Assembly (NCBI RefSeq): GCF_000341105.1
Contig: NZ_ANBB01000037.1
Location: 165,351 to 229,350, forward strand
DNA length: 64,000 nucleotides
Direction: 5' to 3'
Source: Nocardiopsis potens DSM 45234
Lineage (GTDB): Bacteria > Actinomycetota > Actinomycetes > Streptosporangiales > Streptosporangiaceae
The notes under the pieces: model-generated
Seen by the model: only the letters and a program-made list of their open reading frames with translations
Databases searched by the model: none
What the model was told of the DNA's origin: nothing
Shown: positions 1-8,597 of the stretch, piece by piece
Numbering within the stretch: the stretch's first letter is position 1
How the letters are laid out: each line of letters begins with the position of its first letter
Position numbers and translations under genes: made by a program

Positions 1-97
1 GCGCTCTGGGGACAGCGGCCTTCCGGTGGATGAGGGCAGGGGGTCGCCGGGCCGGCAGCGAGGCGGCGCGGGCGGCCGGACACGCACCGGACGCTGT

Positions 98-116
98 CAG
101 TGACTCACTGTAGTCA
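98..116. promoter_or_regulatory. operator-like overlapping inverted repeats
   Basis: CAGTGA-C-TCACTG (98-110) overlaps TGACT-N6-AGTCA (101-116). Overlapping short palindromes of this type are typical of TetR-family operators. The target gene would lie to the left, outside the window. The repeat is seen directly; the function is inferred. Confidence 0.3.
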
Positions 117-254
117 GTCGAGGCGGTGCGGTGCGGGCGCGTTCTGAAGTGACGTTGATAACCGTTCCCCCCGTGCCGGGCCGGAACTTTTCCGCTGCCG
201 GGGCGGAAGCGCGGATGAACCGGTGCGAATCAGAAGGGGGTCCCGGCATGCGGA

Positions 255-300
255 AGCGGCCGGGAGGCGGAACCGTTCTCCGGTCCGCCTCCCGGCCGCT
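255..300 (-). terminator. hairpin terminator of the YDTGS-repeat membrane protein gene
   Basis: A perfect 17-bp stem (255-271 with 284-300) and a 12-nt loop lie 36 nt past the stop codon of the minus-strand gene ending at 336. There is no U-run, which is common for terminators in GC-rich actinomycetes. Confidence 0.7.
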
Positions 301-335
301 CGGGATGCTCTTCGGCCCGCCGCCCGCGGCGCGGC

Positions 336-2030
336 TCAGCGCCGGCCGTAGCCGTCCGGCGGGTAGGGGGCGTCGGGGTCGGCGCCGTACGGGCTCCAGC
401 CGCCGGGGGAGGGGGCGCCGGGGGCCGCCTGGCCGCCGAACACGTCGCCGTGGCCGGGGGAGGGCGCGGGGCCGAGCGGGTCCGCCGCGGGCCGGGAACC
501 GTACAGGCCCTGGTCGTACCCGCCGGCACCGAGCGCCCCGCCGTCGTAGGCGCCGGCGCCCGGGGCCCCGCCGCCGTAGGCGCCGGAGGCGAACGAGCCG
601 GTGTCGAAGGAGGCTGGGTCGTAGCCGCCGGGCCCGGCCGGTCCGCCGTAGGACGGCGCGGAGGGCGGCGGGGCCTGCTCGAACCCGGTGCGGGGGGCCA
701 TGGACGGCAGCCCGCCGCTGCCCCCGCCCCAGGAGGGGTCGGTATAGGGCGCCGGGTCGCCGAACGAGGACCGGTCGAACCCGCCGGTCTCACCGGACCA
801 GGCCGGCGGCTCGGAGGCCGGCGCGGCGGAGTGCCGCGGCCGCCGGTCGAACGCCGGGTCGCCGAGCGGGTCGGCCGCGGGCTCCGGCCGGTAGGCGTCC
901 GCGGCGGGCCGGCCGTAGGAGCCGGTGTCGTAGCCGTCGGGGCGGCTGTAGGACCCGGTGTCGTAAGGGGAGCCGGCGTCGTAGGGGGAGGGGGACGCCG
1001 GACGGGAGTGCGACCCGGTGTCGTAGGAGGCCGCCCGGCCGTAGGAGCCGGTGTCGTAGCCGCCGGGGCGGCTGTAGGACCCCGTGTCGTAGGGGGACGG
1101 GGCGGCCGGCCGGGAGTGCGACCCGGTGTCGTAGGCCGCGGGCCGGCTGTAGGAGCCGGTGTCGTAGGGAGAGGGGGACGGCGGGCGGCTGTGCGACCCG
1201 GTGTCGTAGCTGCTGGGGCGGCTGTAGGACCCGGTGTCGTAAGGGGAGCCCGGGAGGCCGCCCGTGCTCTGCGGGGCGGCGGGCGCGCCGAAGGAGGGGG
1301 AGGGCGCGGAGGAGGAGAGGGGGGAGGGGCCGCCGAGCGGGTCGTCGTCGCGCGCGGCGGGCGGCAGCGGAGCGGGGGAGGACTCCGCGGGCCAGGGGGC
1401 GGGCGCGGCGGCCGCGGACCGGCCGGCGAGGGGCGCGGCGAGCGGGTCGGCCGCGGGCTGCGGGGCCGGCTCGGGCTCCGCGGCGGGGGGGAGGGCCGCG
1501 GCGTCGCCGCTGCCGAGGCTGGCCAGCTTGGCCAGGCCCTCCGCCGCGGGCTCGGCGGGGCTCTGCGCGGCGGGCTCGGCCGGCTCCTCGGCCCGCCGGG
1601 CGCGGCGGCCGCGGGAGCGGCGGGGCTCCGGGGCCGGCTCGGGCTCCTCGTCGGGGAGCGCCTGCATCGCGCGGGTGGACTCCTCGGCCGGGGCGCGGCG
1701 CCCCGCCGACCGGCGGGCGGGGGCCTCCTCCTCCGGTCCGCCGTCCTCGTCGCCGAGGCTGGACCAGAAGGAGTTGCCGGACAGGTCGTCCTCCTCCCAG
1801 CGGTCGGAGGCCCGGGAGCGCCGGGACCGGGAGCGGCCGGTCGGACGCGGTTTCGCGGGTTCGACCGGGTCGTCGTCTTCGTCGTCGTATCGGTCGTCCC
1901 GGGCGTCGTAACCGTCGTCATAGGCCTCGTCGCGGCCGCCGGCGTTGAGCGCGCGCATGCCGAGCAGGATGAGGACGAGGACGAGGAGGACGACGATGAT
2001 CGCGACGATCGTGACGATCAGAACGGTCAT
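336..2030 (-). CDS. one-pass membrane protein with disordered YDTGS-repeat tail
   Basis: A 564-residue protein of unknown function. Residues 1-25 (MTVLIVTIVAIIVV...) form one hydrophobic helix. An acidic Asp-rich stretch follows (about 30-50), then a basic linker, and then a very long low-complexity tail rich in Ala, Pro, Ser, Gly and Tyr. The centre of the tail holds about ten copies of the core YDTGS followed by YSRP, HSRP or YGRP. The start at 2030 was chosen because the hydrophobic segment begins there; an in-frame start at 2141 would add a non-hydrophobic, Arg/Pro-rich leader. There is no catalytic domain. The protein would be anchored in the cell membrane with most of its mass on one side. 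The Tyr/Ser/Thr-rich repeats could be phosphorylated or could drive assembly, but that is inference. Confidence 0.75.
   Translation of the reverse strand: MTVLIVTIVAIIVVLLVLVLILLGMRALNAGGRDEAYDDGYDARDDRYDDEDDDPVEPAKPRPTGRSRSRRSRASDRWEEDDLSGNSFWSSLGDEDGGPEEEAPARRSAGRRAPAEESTRAMQALPDEEPEPAPEPRRSRGRRARRAEEPAEPAAQSPAEPAAEGLAKLASLGSGDAAALPPAAEPEPAPQPAADPLAAPLAGRSAAAAPAPWPAESSPAPLPPAARDDDPLGGPSPLSSSAPSPSFGAPAAPQSTGGLPGSPYDTGSYSRPSSYDTGSHSRPPSPSPYDTGSYSRPAAYDTGSHSRPAAPSPYDTGSYSRPGGYDTGSYGRAASYDTGSHSRPASPSPYDAGSPYDTGSYSRPDGYDTGSYGRPAADAYRPEPAADPLGDPAFDRRPRHSAAPASEPPAWSGETGGFDRSSFGDPAPYTDPSWGGGSGGLPSMAPRTGFEQAPPPSAPSYGGPAGPGGYDPASFDTGSFASGAYGGGAPGAGAYDGGALGAGGYDQGLYGSRPAADPLGPAPSPGHGDVFGGQAAPGAPSPGGWSPYGADPDAPYPPDGYGRR
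907..1250 (-). repeat. in-frame coding repeat (YDTGS cores)
   Basis: About ten degenerate in-frame repeats encode Y-D-T/A-G-S followed by Y/H-S/G-R-P. They alternate in sub-types (PYDTGSYSRP, SYDTGSHSRP, GYDTGSYGRP), which suggests expansion by duplication of larger blocks. A more diverged copy (SFDTGSFASG) lies further toward the C-terminus. Confidence 0.8.
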
Positions 2031-2361
2031 GCTGCTTGCACCACCCTTGGGGCCGCGGCCTTGTCGAGGACGGAGGTGCCACCGGCGGGGGTGACGTGCT
2101 CGGGAAGGTGGCCCCCCGTGTGCGGGACGGCGCGGACGCACCCGGAGGGGAGGGCGGAGGCGCCGGCGCCCGACGGTCGCCGAGGGCGGCGTCCGCGGTG
2201 TCGCACACGTTCGAAAACAGATTCGGTCATCAGAAAATCACTGGGGGGCACGGCCCCACTTTATGCGCAGATGTGCCGCAGGTGCAGCGGGCGGACGGCG
2301 GTTTTTACCCGCAGGGCCGCCGCGCGGCGCCGGTGGGGAGGGGACGTGCCCTGGTCGCAGG
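2031..2361. other. intergenic region between two minus-strand genes
   Basis: These 331 bases hold no supported gene. They should contain the promoter of the YDTGS membrane protein; a relatively AT-rich patch at 2213-2240 is the likeliest place. A short GC hairpin at 2245-2257 may end the PEBP lipoprotein transcript. Confidence 0.4.
2245..2257 (-). terminator. weak terminator after the PEBP lipoprotein gene
   Basis: On the minus strand GGGGC-CGT-GCCCC forms a 5-bp stem, followed about 8 nt later by a TTTT stretch. It lies about 105 nt past the stop at 2362, so the assignment is tentative. Confidence 0.3.
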
Positions 2362-2961
2362 CTACTCGTGGGTCGTGGTGAGCGATCCGCGCGCGATGGT
2401 GTGCTGCGAGATCACCTCCAGCGACTCCTCCAGCGGGGCGCCGGCGGCCAGCTCCGGCATCGCGTCCAGCGCGTAGACGGTGAACCGGTAGTCGTAGTGC
2501 TCGTCCTGCTCGGGGCAGGGCGCCGCGTAGTCGGCCTCGCCGGAGCTGTTCAGGCCGGCCCGGGCGGACTGCGGAAGGCCGCCCTGGCGGATCTCCACGG
2601 TGGCCGGGTCCAGGCCGTAGACCACCCAGAACACCTCGGCGGAGCCGGGGTCGTCGGCGACGATGGCGAAGGAGCCGACGTCGTCGGGCTGGCCGGACCA
2701 CTGCAGCGGCGGCGACACGCCCTCCTCGGCCTCGCCGTGGCAGGTGAAGGTGTCCGGGAGCATCCTGCCCTCCTGGAGCAGGGTGCTCGTGACGTTGATG
2801 TCGTCGGTGAGCTCCCCGTTGCCGGAGGTCAGGCCGGAGCAGCCGGCGGCCGCGGCCACCGCGGCCGCCCCGCACACCAGGGCGGACCCGCGCCGGAAGC
2901 GGGCACGTGACGGGACCGCGCGGCCAGAGCCGGAGGAACGGTGACGTGCTGCCGAGAACAT
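2362..2961 (-). CDS. YbhB/YbcL family (PEBP/Raf-kinase-inhibitor-like) lipoprotein
   Basis: A 199-residue predicted lipoprotein. The start at 2961 has a good ribosome site (AGGAG, about 4 nt upstream). The N-terminus is basic (to about residue 28), then a hydrophobic core ends in a lipobox ...AAAAGC, so the mature protein would be tethered outside the membrane. The rest matches the phosphatidylethanolamine-binding-protein fold of the bacterial YbhB/YbcL group: LPDTFTCHGE, SPPLQWSG, the DDP element in AIVADDPGS, a tryptophan-containing strand, and a YRFTVYALD strand. The family is thought to bind small anionic ligands; its role in actinomycetes is unclear. It is one of three small lipoproteins in the window. 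Confidence 0.85.
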   Translation of the reverse strand: MFSAARHRSSGSGRAVPSRARFRRGSALVCGAAAVAAAAGCSGLTSGNGELTDDINVTSTLLQEGRMLPDTFTCHGEAEEGVSPPLQWSGQPDDVGSFAIVADDPGSAEVFWVVYGLDPATVEIRQGGLPQSARAGLNSSGEADYAAPCPEQDEHYDYRFTVYALDAMPELAAGAPLEESLEVISQHTIARGSLTTTHE

Positions 2962-3157
2962 GGGGCTCCTGCGAAGAAGGGTCGGTGCGGCCGGGCGGCC
3001 GAGGGACGGGGCGGCCCGGTTTCCCGCCCGGCTGCGGCGCCGGGCCCGGACGGCCTCCACCGCACCTTACTGCGGTCGGCGGGACGCCGGGCCCGCCCGG
3101 GGGCGGCGCGTCCCGCCGGCCGGCGGAGGAAACCGTTCAGAGGAGGTGCGGGGGATC

Positions 3158-6100
3158 ATGGATCATGGGACGGTGCGGTTCTCCATACTCGGTCCTCTGA
3201 CGGTGCTGGACGGCGCGGGCGCCCCGGTGCCGGTGGGCGGTGCCCGGCTGCGGCGCCTCCTGGTACTGCTGCTGCTGGAACCCGGGCGCACGGTGGGCAC
3301 GGACCGCCTCATCGACGGCATCTGGGGCGCCGACGCCCCGGCCAACGCCGCCAACGCCCTGCAGGCCCTGGTCTCCCGGCTGCGCCGGCAGCTGGGCTCG
3401 CCCTCGGTGATCCTCGGCGACGCCGCCGGCTACCGGCTGGACACCGACCCCTCCCAGGTGGACCTGTGGGAGTTCGACGGGCTGGTGCGGCGCGGCCGCC
3501 GGGCGCGGGCCGCCGGCGATCGCCGGGAGGCGGTGCGGCTGCTGGAGGCGGCGCTGGGGCTGTGGCGCGGCGACCCGGTCCCGGAGCTGGGCGAGGCCGG
3601 CGGCGAGGGCGAGGCCGCCCGGCTGGCCGAGCAGCACCGCGGCGCCCGGGGCGAGCTGCTGGAGGCGAGGCTGGAGGACGGCGAGCACTCCGCGGTCCTG
3701 CCCGAGCTGGAGGCGCTGGCCGCCCAGGAGCCGCTCCGCGAGCACACCACGGAGCTGCTCGTCCGGGCCCTGGCGGCGTCCGGCCGGACCGCCGACGCGC
3801 TCGCCGCCTACCAGCGGCTCCGCTCCCGGCTCGCCGAGGAGCTGGGCATCGACCCGTCGGAGCGGCTGGCCGGCCTGCACCTGAGGCTGCTGCGCGGGGA
3901 GGCGCTGGAGCCGGCCGAACCGGCCCGGGAACCGCTCGACCTGGGGGCGCGGCCGGCCCCGGTGACCCGGCTCCCGTCCATGCTCACCAGCTTCGTGGCG
4001 CGCGAGGAGGTGGGCACCGCGCTGGGCCTGCTGGCCGAGGAGCGGCTGCTGACCCTGGTCGGCCCGGGCGGTGCGGGCAAGACCCGGCTCTCGGTCGAGG
4101 TCGGCGGCCGCCTCGCCGCCGACCGCCCCGACCTGGTGCCGGACGGGGTGTGGTTCGTGGACCTGTCGTCGCTGCGCGCCGAGGGCGGCGTCCCGGTCAC
4201 CCTGCTGGACGTGGTGGGGATGCGCGAGCGGGTGGTCTCCCCGCTGCAGATCGCCGAGCACACCGACCCGATCGAGCGGGCCCTGGAGGTCTTCGGCGAC
4301 AAGCGGCTGCTGCTCATCGTGGACAACTGCGAGCACCTCATCGACGAGGTGACCGACGTGGTGGCGCGGATGCTGCCGGCCTGCCCCGGGGTGCGGATCA
4401 TGGCGACCAGCCGGGAGCCGGTCGGCATCACCGGGGAGCGGCTGCTGGCCGTGCCGCCGCTGGAGCTGCCCCCGGAGGGCGCCTCCGCCGCGGAGGCCCG
4501 CGGCTACCCGGCGGTGCAGCTCTTCGCCGACCGGGTGCGCGCCTTCTCTCCCGGGTTCGAGGTGGACGGGGGCAACGCCGCGGCGGTGGTGCGGATCTGC
4601 CGGGAGCTGGACGGGATGCCGCTGGCCCTGGAGCTGGCCGCGGTCCGGGTGCGCGCGATGCCGCTGCCCCAGCTGGCCGAGCGGCTCTCCGACCGGTTCC
4701 GGCTGCTGGCCGGCGGCCCCCGCTCGGTGCGGCCCCGGCACCAGACGCTGGAGGCGGTGGTGGACTGGAGCTGGGAGCTGCTGGACGAGGCGGAGCGGAC
4801 GCTGCTGCGCCGGCTGGCGGTGTTCGGCGGCGGCGCGGCGCTGGACGCGGTGGAGGCGGTCTGCTCCGACGGCGGCGGCTCCGGCGACGTCGCCGGGCGC
4901 GACGTGTGGTCGGTGCTGTTCTCGCTGGTGGACAAGTCGCTGGTGATCGCGGACGGGGCGGCCGAGGCCGACCGGGGGCAGCCGCGCTACCGGATGCTGG
5001 AGACGGTGCGCGCCTACGGCATGCGGCGGCTGGTGGAGAGCGGGGAGCTGGAGCGGGTGCGCCGGGCGCACGCCCGGTTCCTGATCGGGCTCTGGGACGG
5101 CGCCGCGGAGCGGCTGCTCGGCCCGGACCAGCTGGTGCTGCTGCGCCGGCTCCGCGCCGAGCAGGACGACCACCAGGCCACGCTCCGCTGGGCGGTGGAG
5201 CACGGCGACCTGGACACCGCCTTCGCGCTGGTGCACGCCACGCTCCCGCACGGCCAGCTGGGCGAGGGGTGGAGCGTGCTGGCCCGGGAGGCCGCCGCGC
5301 TGATCGACCAGGTGGGCGACGAGCCGCCGCCCGGCCACGAGGCGGCCTACGCCGAGTGCCTGCTGCTCCGCACCGCCGAGTACGACCTGGGCAGGGCCGG
5401 GAAGGGCGACGGGGACTCGGTCACCCGGGCCGAGCGGGCGCTGTTCCGGGTCGAGGAGATCGCGCGCGAGCACCCGGAGGCGGTGCGGGGGAACGTGTCG
5501 CTGCTGATGGCCCCGATGATGCTGGCGATGCTCGGCCACGACCGGGAGGGGATGGTGCGCCGCCTGGACGCGGCCGCGGCCGAGCTGCCCCGGTGGCAGT
5601 CCCTGATGGTGGAGTCGTTCTCCGCGATGCTGGTGCGGGAGGTCTTCCTGGGCCGGGGCGCGGAGGCGCGGAGCAGGTTCGTCCGGGTGCTGGGGCAGCT
5701 GCGCGACGCCGGGGAGCGGTGGATCCGCTCGCACGTCTGCTTCATGCTGGCCGAGCTGGAGGGGCTGAGCGACCCGGGGCGCGAGCTGGCGCTGACCGAG
5801 GAGGCGATCGAGGCCTCCGAGGGGCTGGAGCTGGTGCACCAGACGGTGGCGCTGCGCGCCCGCCGCGCGGTGCTGCTGGCCCGGGCCGGGCGGAGCGAGG
5901 AGGCCCGGCGCGAGCTGGAGGAGGTCGAGGGCGCCCGGCTGGAGGGCGATTCGCGGCTGATGCTGAACGTGTGCCGGGCCGAGACGGCCCGGTGGACGGA
6001 GGGCCCGGAGGCCGCCCGGGCGCCGGCCGAGGCCGCCCTGGAGAGCGCGGTCGACGGCAACCCGTTCATCCGGGTGCAGCTGGAGCCGTTCCTGCGGGTG

Positions 6101-6490
6101 CAGCTGGCCCGGATGGCGGTCGACACCGGGCGCCGCGCGGAGGCGCGGGAGCAGACCGCCGCGGCGTGGCGCGCGATGGGCGGGTCCTGGCACGGGTCGG
6201 TCGCCGCGCTCGTCACCGAGCAGGCCGCGGACGCCGAGGAGCGGCTGGGCCGCCCGGAGGCCGCGGCGGAGCTGCTCGGGCTGGCCGAGGCGCTGCGCGG
6301 GCTGCCGGACACCGCCGGGGCCGAGGTCCGGGACCTGGCGGAGCGGCTGCGCGGGGCGCTGGGCGCCGCCGGGTTCGCGGCGATCCGCGACGGCGCCGCG
6401 AAGACCCCGCCGGAAGAGGCGATCCGGCGGGTCTCCGCGACGGTGGACGCCTGGGACGGCACACCCCCCGAGGGTCCGGCGGACCGCTGA
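3158..6490 (+). CDS. AfsR/SARP-type regulator: winged helix, BTAD, NB-ARC ATPase, TPR-like C-terminus
   Basis: A 1110-residue STAND-class regulator. An N-terminal OmpR-like winged helix (about 1-90: FSILGPLTV, GGARLRRLLVLLLLEPGR, DRLIDGIWG) is followed by the bacterial transcriptional activator domain (about 95-245). A nucleotide-binding domain follows, with Walker A GPGGAGKT near residue 302, Walker B LLIVDNCE near 385-392, and the ATSREPVGI element. The C-terminal half is helical and repeat-like. The start at 3158 was chosen for the upstream AGAGGAGGT. Members of this family activate secondary-metabolite or stress genes after ATP binding and oligomerisation. It converges with a DrrAB-type exporter, but no biosynthetic genes are nearby, so the target is unknown. 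Confidence 0.9.
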   Translation: MDHGTVRFSILGPLTVLDGAGAPVPVGGARLRRLLVLLLLEPGRTVGTDRLIDGIWGADAPANAANALQALVSRLRRQLGSPSVILGDAAGYRLDTDPSQVDLWEFDGLVRRGRRARAAGDRREAVRLLEAALGLWRGDPVPELGEAGGEGEAARLAEQHRGARGELLEARLEDGEHSAVLPELEALAAQEPLREHTTELLVRALAASGRTADALAAYQRLRSRLAEELGIDPSERLAGLHLRLLRGEALEPAEPAREPLDLGARPAPVTRLPSMLTSFVAREEVGTALGLLAEERLLTLVGPGGAGKTRLSVEVGGRLAADRPDLVPDGVWFVDLSSLRAEGGVPVTLLDVVGMRERVVSPLQIAEHTDPIERALEVFGDKRLLLIVDNCEHLIDEVTDVVARMLPACPGVRIMATSREPVGITGERLLAVPPLELPPEGASAAEARGYPAVQLFADRVRAFSPGFEVDGGNAAAVVRICRELDGMPLALELAAVRVRAMPLPQLAERLSDRFRLLAGGPRSVRPRHQTLEAVVDWSWELLDEAERTLLRRLAVFGGGAALDAVEAVCSDGGGSGDVAGRDVWSVLFSLVDKSLVIADGAAEADRGQPRYRMLETVRAYGMRRLVESGELERVRRAHARFLIGLWDGAAERLLGPDQLVLLRRLRAEQDDHQATLRWAVEHGDLDTAFALVHATLPHGQLGEGWSVLAREAAALIDQVGDEPPPGHEAAYAECLLLRTAEYDLGRAGKGDGDSVTRAERALFRVEEIAREHPEAVRGNVSLLMAPMMLAMLGHDREGMVRRLDAAAAELPRWQSLMVESFSAMLVREVFLGRGAEARSRFVRVLGQLRDAGERWIRSHVCFMLAELEGLSDPGRELALTEEAIEASEGLELVHQTVALRARRAVLLARAGRSEEARRELEEVEGARLEGDSRLMLNVCRAETARWTEGPEAARAPAEAALESAVDGNPFIRVQLEPFLRVQLARMAVDTGRRAEAREQTAAAWRAMGGSWHGSVAALVTEQAADAEERLGRPEAAAELLGLAEALRGLPDTAGAEVRDLAERLRGALGAAGFAAIRDGAAKTPPEEAIRRVSATVDAWDGTPPEGPADR

Positions 6491-6575
6491 CGGGGGAGGG
6501 CCGGCGGGCGCGGCTCCTTCCGCCCCTCCTCTCCCGGTACGGCGACGGGGTGCACGGCCCCGCCGCCGCGACCGG

Positions 6576-6623
6576 CCGGAGGGGCCGCCCCGCGCCCCGG
6601 GCGGGGACGGGCGGCCCCTCCGG
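6576..6623. terminator. bidirectional terminator between AfsR-like gene and exporter operon
   Basis: A perfect 15-bp GC stem (6576-6590 with 6609-6623) and an 18-nt loop sit between the convergent stops at 6490 and 6627. Confidence 0.75.
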
Positions 6624-6626
6624 GGG

Positions 6627-7454
6627 TCAGGCGCGGTTGCGGTAGGCGCGGGTGGCCAGCGGGAAGAAGATCCCGATCAGCACCGCGACCCAGACCAGGG
6701 TCCAGGCCAGCGGCTGGAGCACCGGGCCGCCCTCCATCAGCCCGCGCATCGTGTCGGTCACGTGCGTGACCGGGTTGACCTCGGCGAACGCCGCCATCCA
6801 GGAGGGCATCCGGTCCGGGTCGACGAAGGTGGAGGCGCCGAAGGTCAGCGGGAACATCCAGATCGAGCCGAAGATGTTCACCGCCATCGGGGTGCGCAGC
6901 AGCAGCCCCATGAAGGCCGACAGCCAGCACAGCGCGAACGCGAACAGCAGCACCACGCCGCCGGCGGCGACCACGCCGAGCAGGCCGCCCGAGGGCCGGT
7001 AGCCGATCAGCAGGGCCACCGCGAGCACCGCGACCACGGTCAGCGCGTAGCGGACCAGGTCGCCCAGGATGGCGCCGACCAGCGGCGCGGAGCGGGCGAT
7101 GGGCAGGGACCGGAACCGGTCGAAGATGCCCTTCTCGATGTCGGTGTTGAGGGCCACGCCGGTGCCGATGGTGGCGAAGATGACCGACTGCGCGGCGATG
7201 CCGGGGATGATGAAGTCCCGGTAGGCCTGCCAGTCGCCCATCATGGCCTGGCCGAAGACGAAGACGAACAGCGCCACGAACATCAGCGGCATGAACGTCA
7301 GCCCGAGGATCTCCTCCGGGTTCCGCTTGATCTTCACCAGGCTGCGCCAGGTGAGCAGGGCGCCGTGCCGGGCCGCGATCACCGGGGTCACCCGGGGCGC
7401 GAGCACCGGTGCGGCCTCCGCGGCGGTGTTCTCCGCGGTCGTCGCGGCGGTCAT
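6627..7454 (-). CDS. ABC-2 type exporter permease, DrrB-like
   Basis: A 275-residue membrane protein with about six hydrophobic helices and an N-terminal cytoplasmic segment. It matches the ABC-2/DrrB permease family (EEILGLTFMPLMFVALFVF, IPGIAAQSVIF, and a terminal Arg-rich tail). It would pair with the ATPase encoded just upstream to export a hydrophobic compound. Its ATG overlaps the ATPase stop codon (ATGA, 7451-7454), so the two are translationally coupled. A GAGAGGA site precedes the start. The substrate cannot be told from sequence; the daunorubicin-resistance family is the closest named group. Confidence 0.9.
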   Translation of the reverse strand: MTAATTAENTAAEAAPVLAPRVTPVIAARHGALLTWRSLVKIKRNPEEILGLTFMPLMFVALFVFVFGQAMMGDWQAYRDFIIPGIAAQSVIFATIGTGVALNTDIEKGIFDRFRSLPIARSAPLVGAILGDLVRYALTVVAVLAVALLIGYRPSGGLLGVVAAGGVVLLFAFALCWLSAFMGLLLRTPMAVNIFGSIWMFPLTFGASTFVDPDRMPSWMAAFAEVNPVTHVTDTMRGLMEGGPVLQPLAWTLVWVAVLIGIFFPLATRAYRNRA

Positions 7455-8431
7455 GCCGAAGTCCTCTCCGTGGGGGCGCCGGCCCCGGCGCCGTCTGCGG
7501 TCTCCGCGGTGTGCCCGGTCAGGGCCAGGAACACCTCGTCCAGGCTGGGCTTGCGCAGGGTCAGCTCGGCGATGGCCACCCCGGCCTCGTCGAGGCGCCG
7601 GACGACCTCCGGGAGCACCGCGGGGTCGGTGACCGAGGCGCCCGCGCTGCTCTCCGAGGTGCGCACCTCGGAGCCGGTGACCTGCTCGACGATCCGGCCG
7701 ACCCGGTCCAGCAGCCCGGGGTCACCGGGGCGGACCTGGAGCACCTGCGAGCCGGCCTGCGCCTTGAGCTCGTCGGGGGTGCCGCGGCTGATCACCTTGC
7801 CGTGGTCCAGCACCACGATGTCGTCGGCGAGCTGGTCGGCCTCCTCCAGGTACTGGGTGGTGAGCAGCACGGTGACCCCGTCGTCGACCAGGCCGCGGAC
7901 CACGTCCCACAGCTCGTTGCGGCTGTGCGGGTCCAGGCCGGTGGTGGGCTCGTCCAGGTAGAGCAGGGACGGGCGGCCGACCAGGCTGGCGGCGAGGTCG
8001 AGCCGGCGGCGCATGCCGCCGGAGTAGGTCTTGGCGGCCCGGTCGGCGGCGTCGGTGAGCGAGAACCGGGCGAGCAGCTCGGCGGCGCGGGCCCGGGCCC
8101 CGCGGCGGGAGAACCCGAGCAGCCGGGCGATCAGCACCAGGTTCTGGGTCCCGCTGAGGTCCTGGTCGACCGCGGCGTACTGGCCGGTGAGCCCGATCTT
8201 GCGGCGCACCTCGTGCGGGTTGCGCACCACGTCCAGGCCGTCCACCTCGGCGTACCCGCCGTCCGGGCGGAGCAGCGTCGCCAGGATGCGCACCGTGGTG
8301 GTCTTCCCGGAGCCGTTGGGCCCGAGGACGCCGAGCACGGCGCCCTTGCGGGCGGTGAGGTCGACCCCGGCCAGAGCGGTCTGCTCCTTGAACCTCTTGA
8401 CGAGACCTTCCGCGCGGATCGCGTCGGTCAT
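7451..8431 (-). CDS. ABC exporter ATP-binding protein, DrrA-like
   Basis: A 326-residue single ABC domain of the DrrA family. Walker A GPNGSGKT is at residues 37-44, the signature is YSGGM at 136-140, and Walker B LLYLDE is at 156-161, followed by PTTGLDP. The C-terminal 90 residues are the extension typical of DrrA proteins (FLALTGHTAE near the end). The start at 8431 has GGGGAGGA upstream. It is the first gene of the two-gene exporter operon with the permease. The energised complex would act at the cell membrane as an efflux pump. Confidence 0.92.
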   Translation of the reverse strand: MTDAIRAEGLVKRFKEQTALAGVDLTARKGAVLGVLGPNGSGKTTTVRILATLLRPDGGYAEVDGLDVVRNPHEVRRKIGLTGQYAAVDQDLSGTQNLVLIARLLGFSRRGARARAAELLARFSLTDAADRAAKTYSGGMRRRLDLAASLVGRPSLLYLDEPTTGLDPHSRNELWDVVRGLVDDGVTVLLTTQYLEEADQLADDIVVLDHGKVISRGTPDELKAQAGSQVLQVRPGDPGLLDRVGRIVEQVTGSEVRTSESSAGASVTDPAVLPEVVRRLDEAGVAIAELTLRKPSLDEVFLALTGHTAETADGAGAGAPTERTSA

Positions 8432-8585
8432 GAATCCTCCCCGTTCGTGATGGCCTCTCCCAGTTTCGGCGGGGGGTCTGACAGGGGGCTGACAGCGCCG
8501 CTGACGGCGGGGGTGAGATCCGGCTGACGGGACCGGGTCGGGGCGCGGCCCGGGTCGTGCGGCCCGCGGCCGGGCCCCGCCGCCC

Positions 8586-8591
8586 TAGACT
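8586..8591 (+). promoter_or_regulatory. -10 box of a leaderless PH-domain transcript
   Basis: TAGACT ends 6 nt before the GTG at 8598 and no Shine-Dalgarno is present. This is the standard layout of actinobacterial leaderless genes. Confidence 0.55.
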
Positions 8592-8597
8592 CGTGGC

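Larger units (their letters stand above)
1..335. other. left-edge intergenic stretch, no supported gene
   Basis: No convincing coding region was found here. The stretch holds an operator-like inverted repeat near 98-116 and the terminator of the membrane protein gene that ends at 336. A gene reading leftward off the window could start near 83-87 (GTG codons on the minus strand), but too few codons are visible to judge it. Confidence 0.5.

Noticed and set aside
131..1948. Plus-strand 605-residue open frame opposite the YDTGS protein
   Set aside because: It is an Arg-rich antisense shadow. The minus-strand frame has a transmembrane start, structured repeats and a terminator.
2200..2235. LexA (SOS) box suggested by CGTTCGAAAACAG
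   Set aside because: The actinobacterial box needs TCGAAC-N4-GTTCGA symmetry, which is absent.
2027..2251. Small minus-strand frame of 74 residues upstream of the YDTGS protein
   Set aside because: It overlaps the chosen gene start, has no ribosome site and ends in low-complexity residues.
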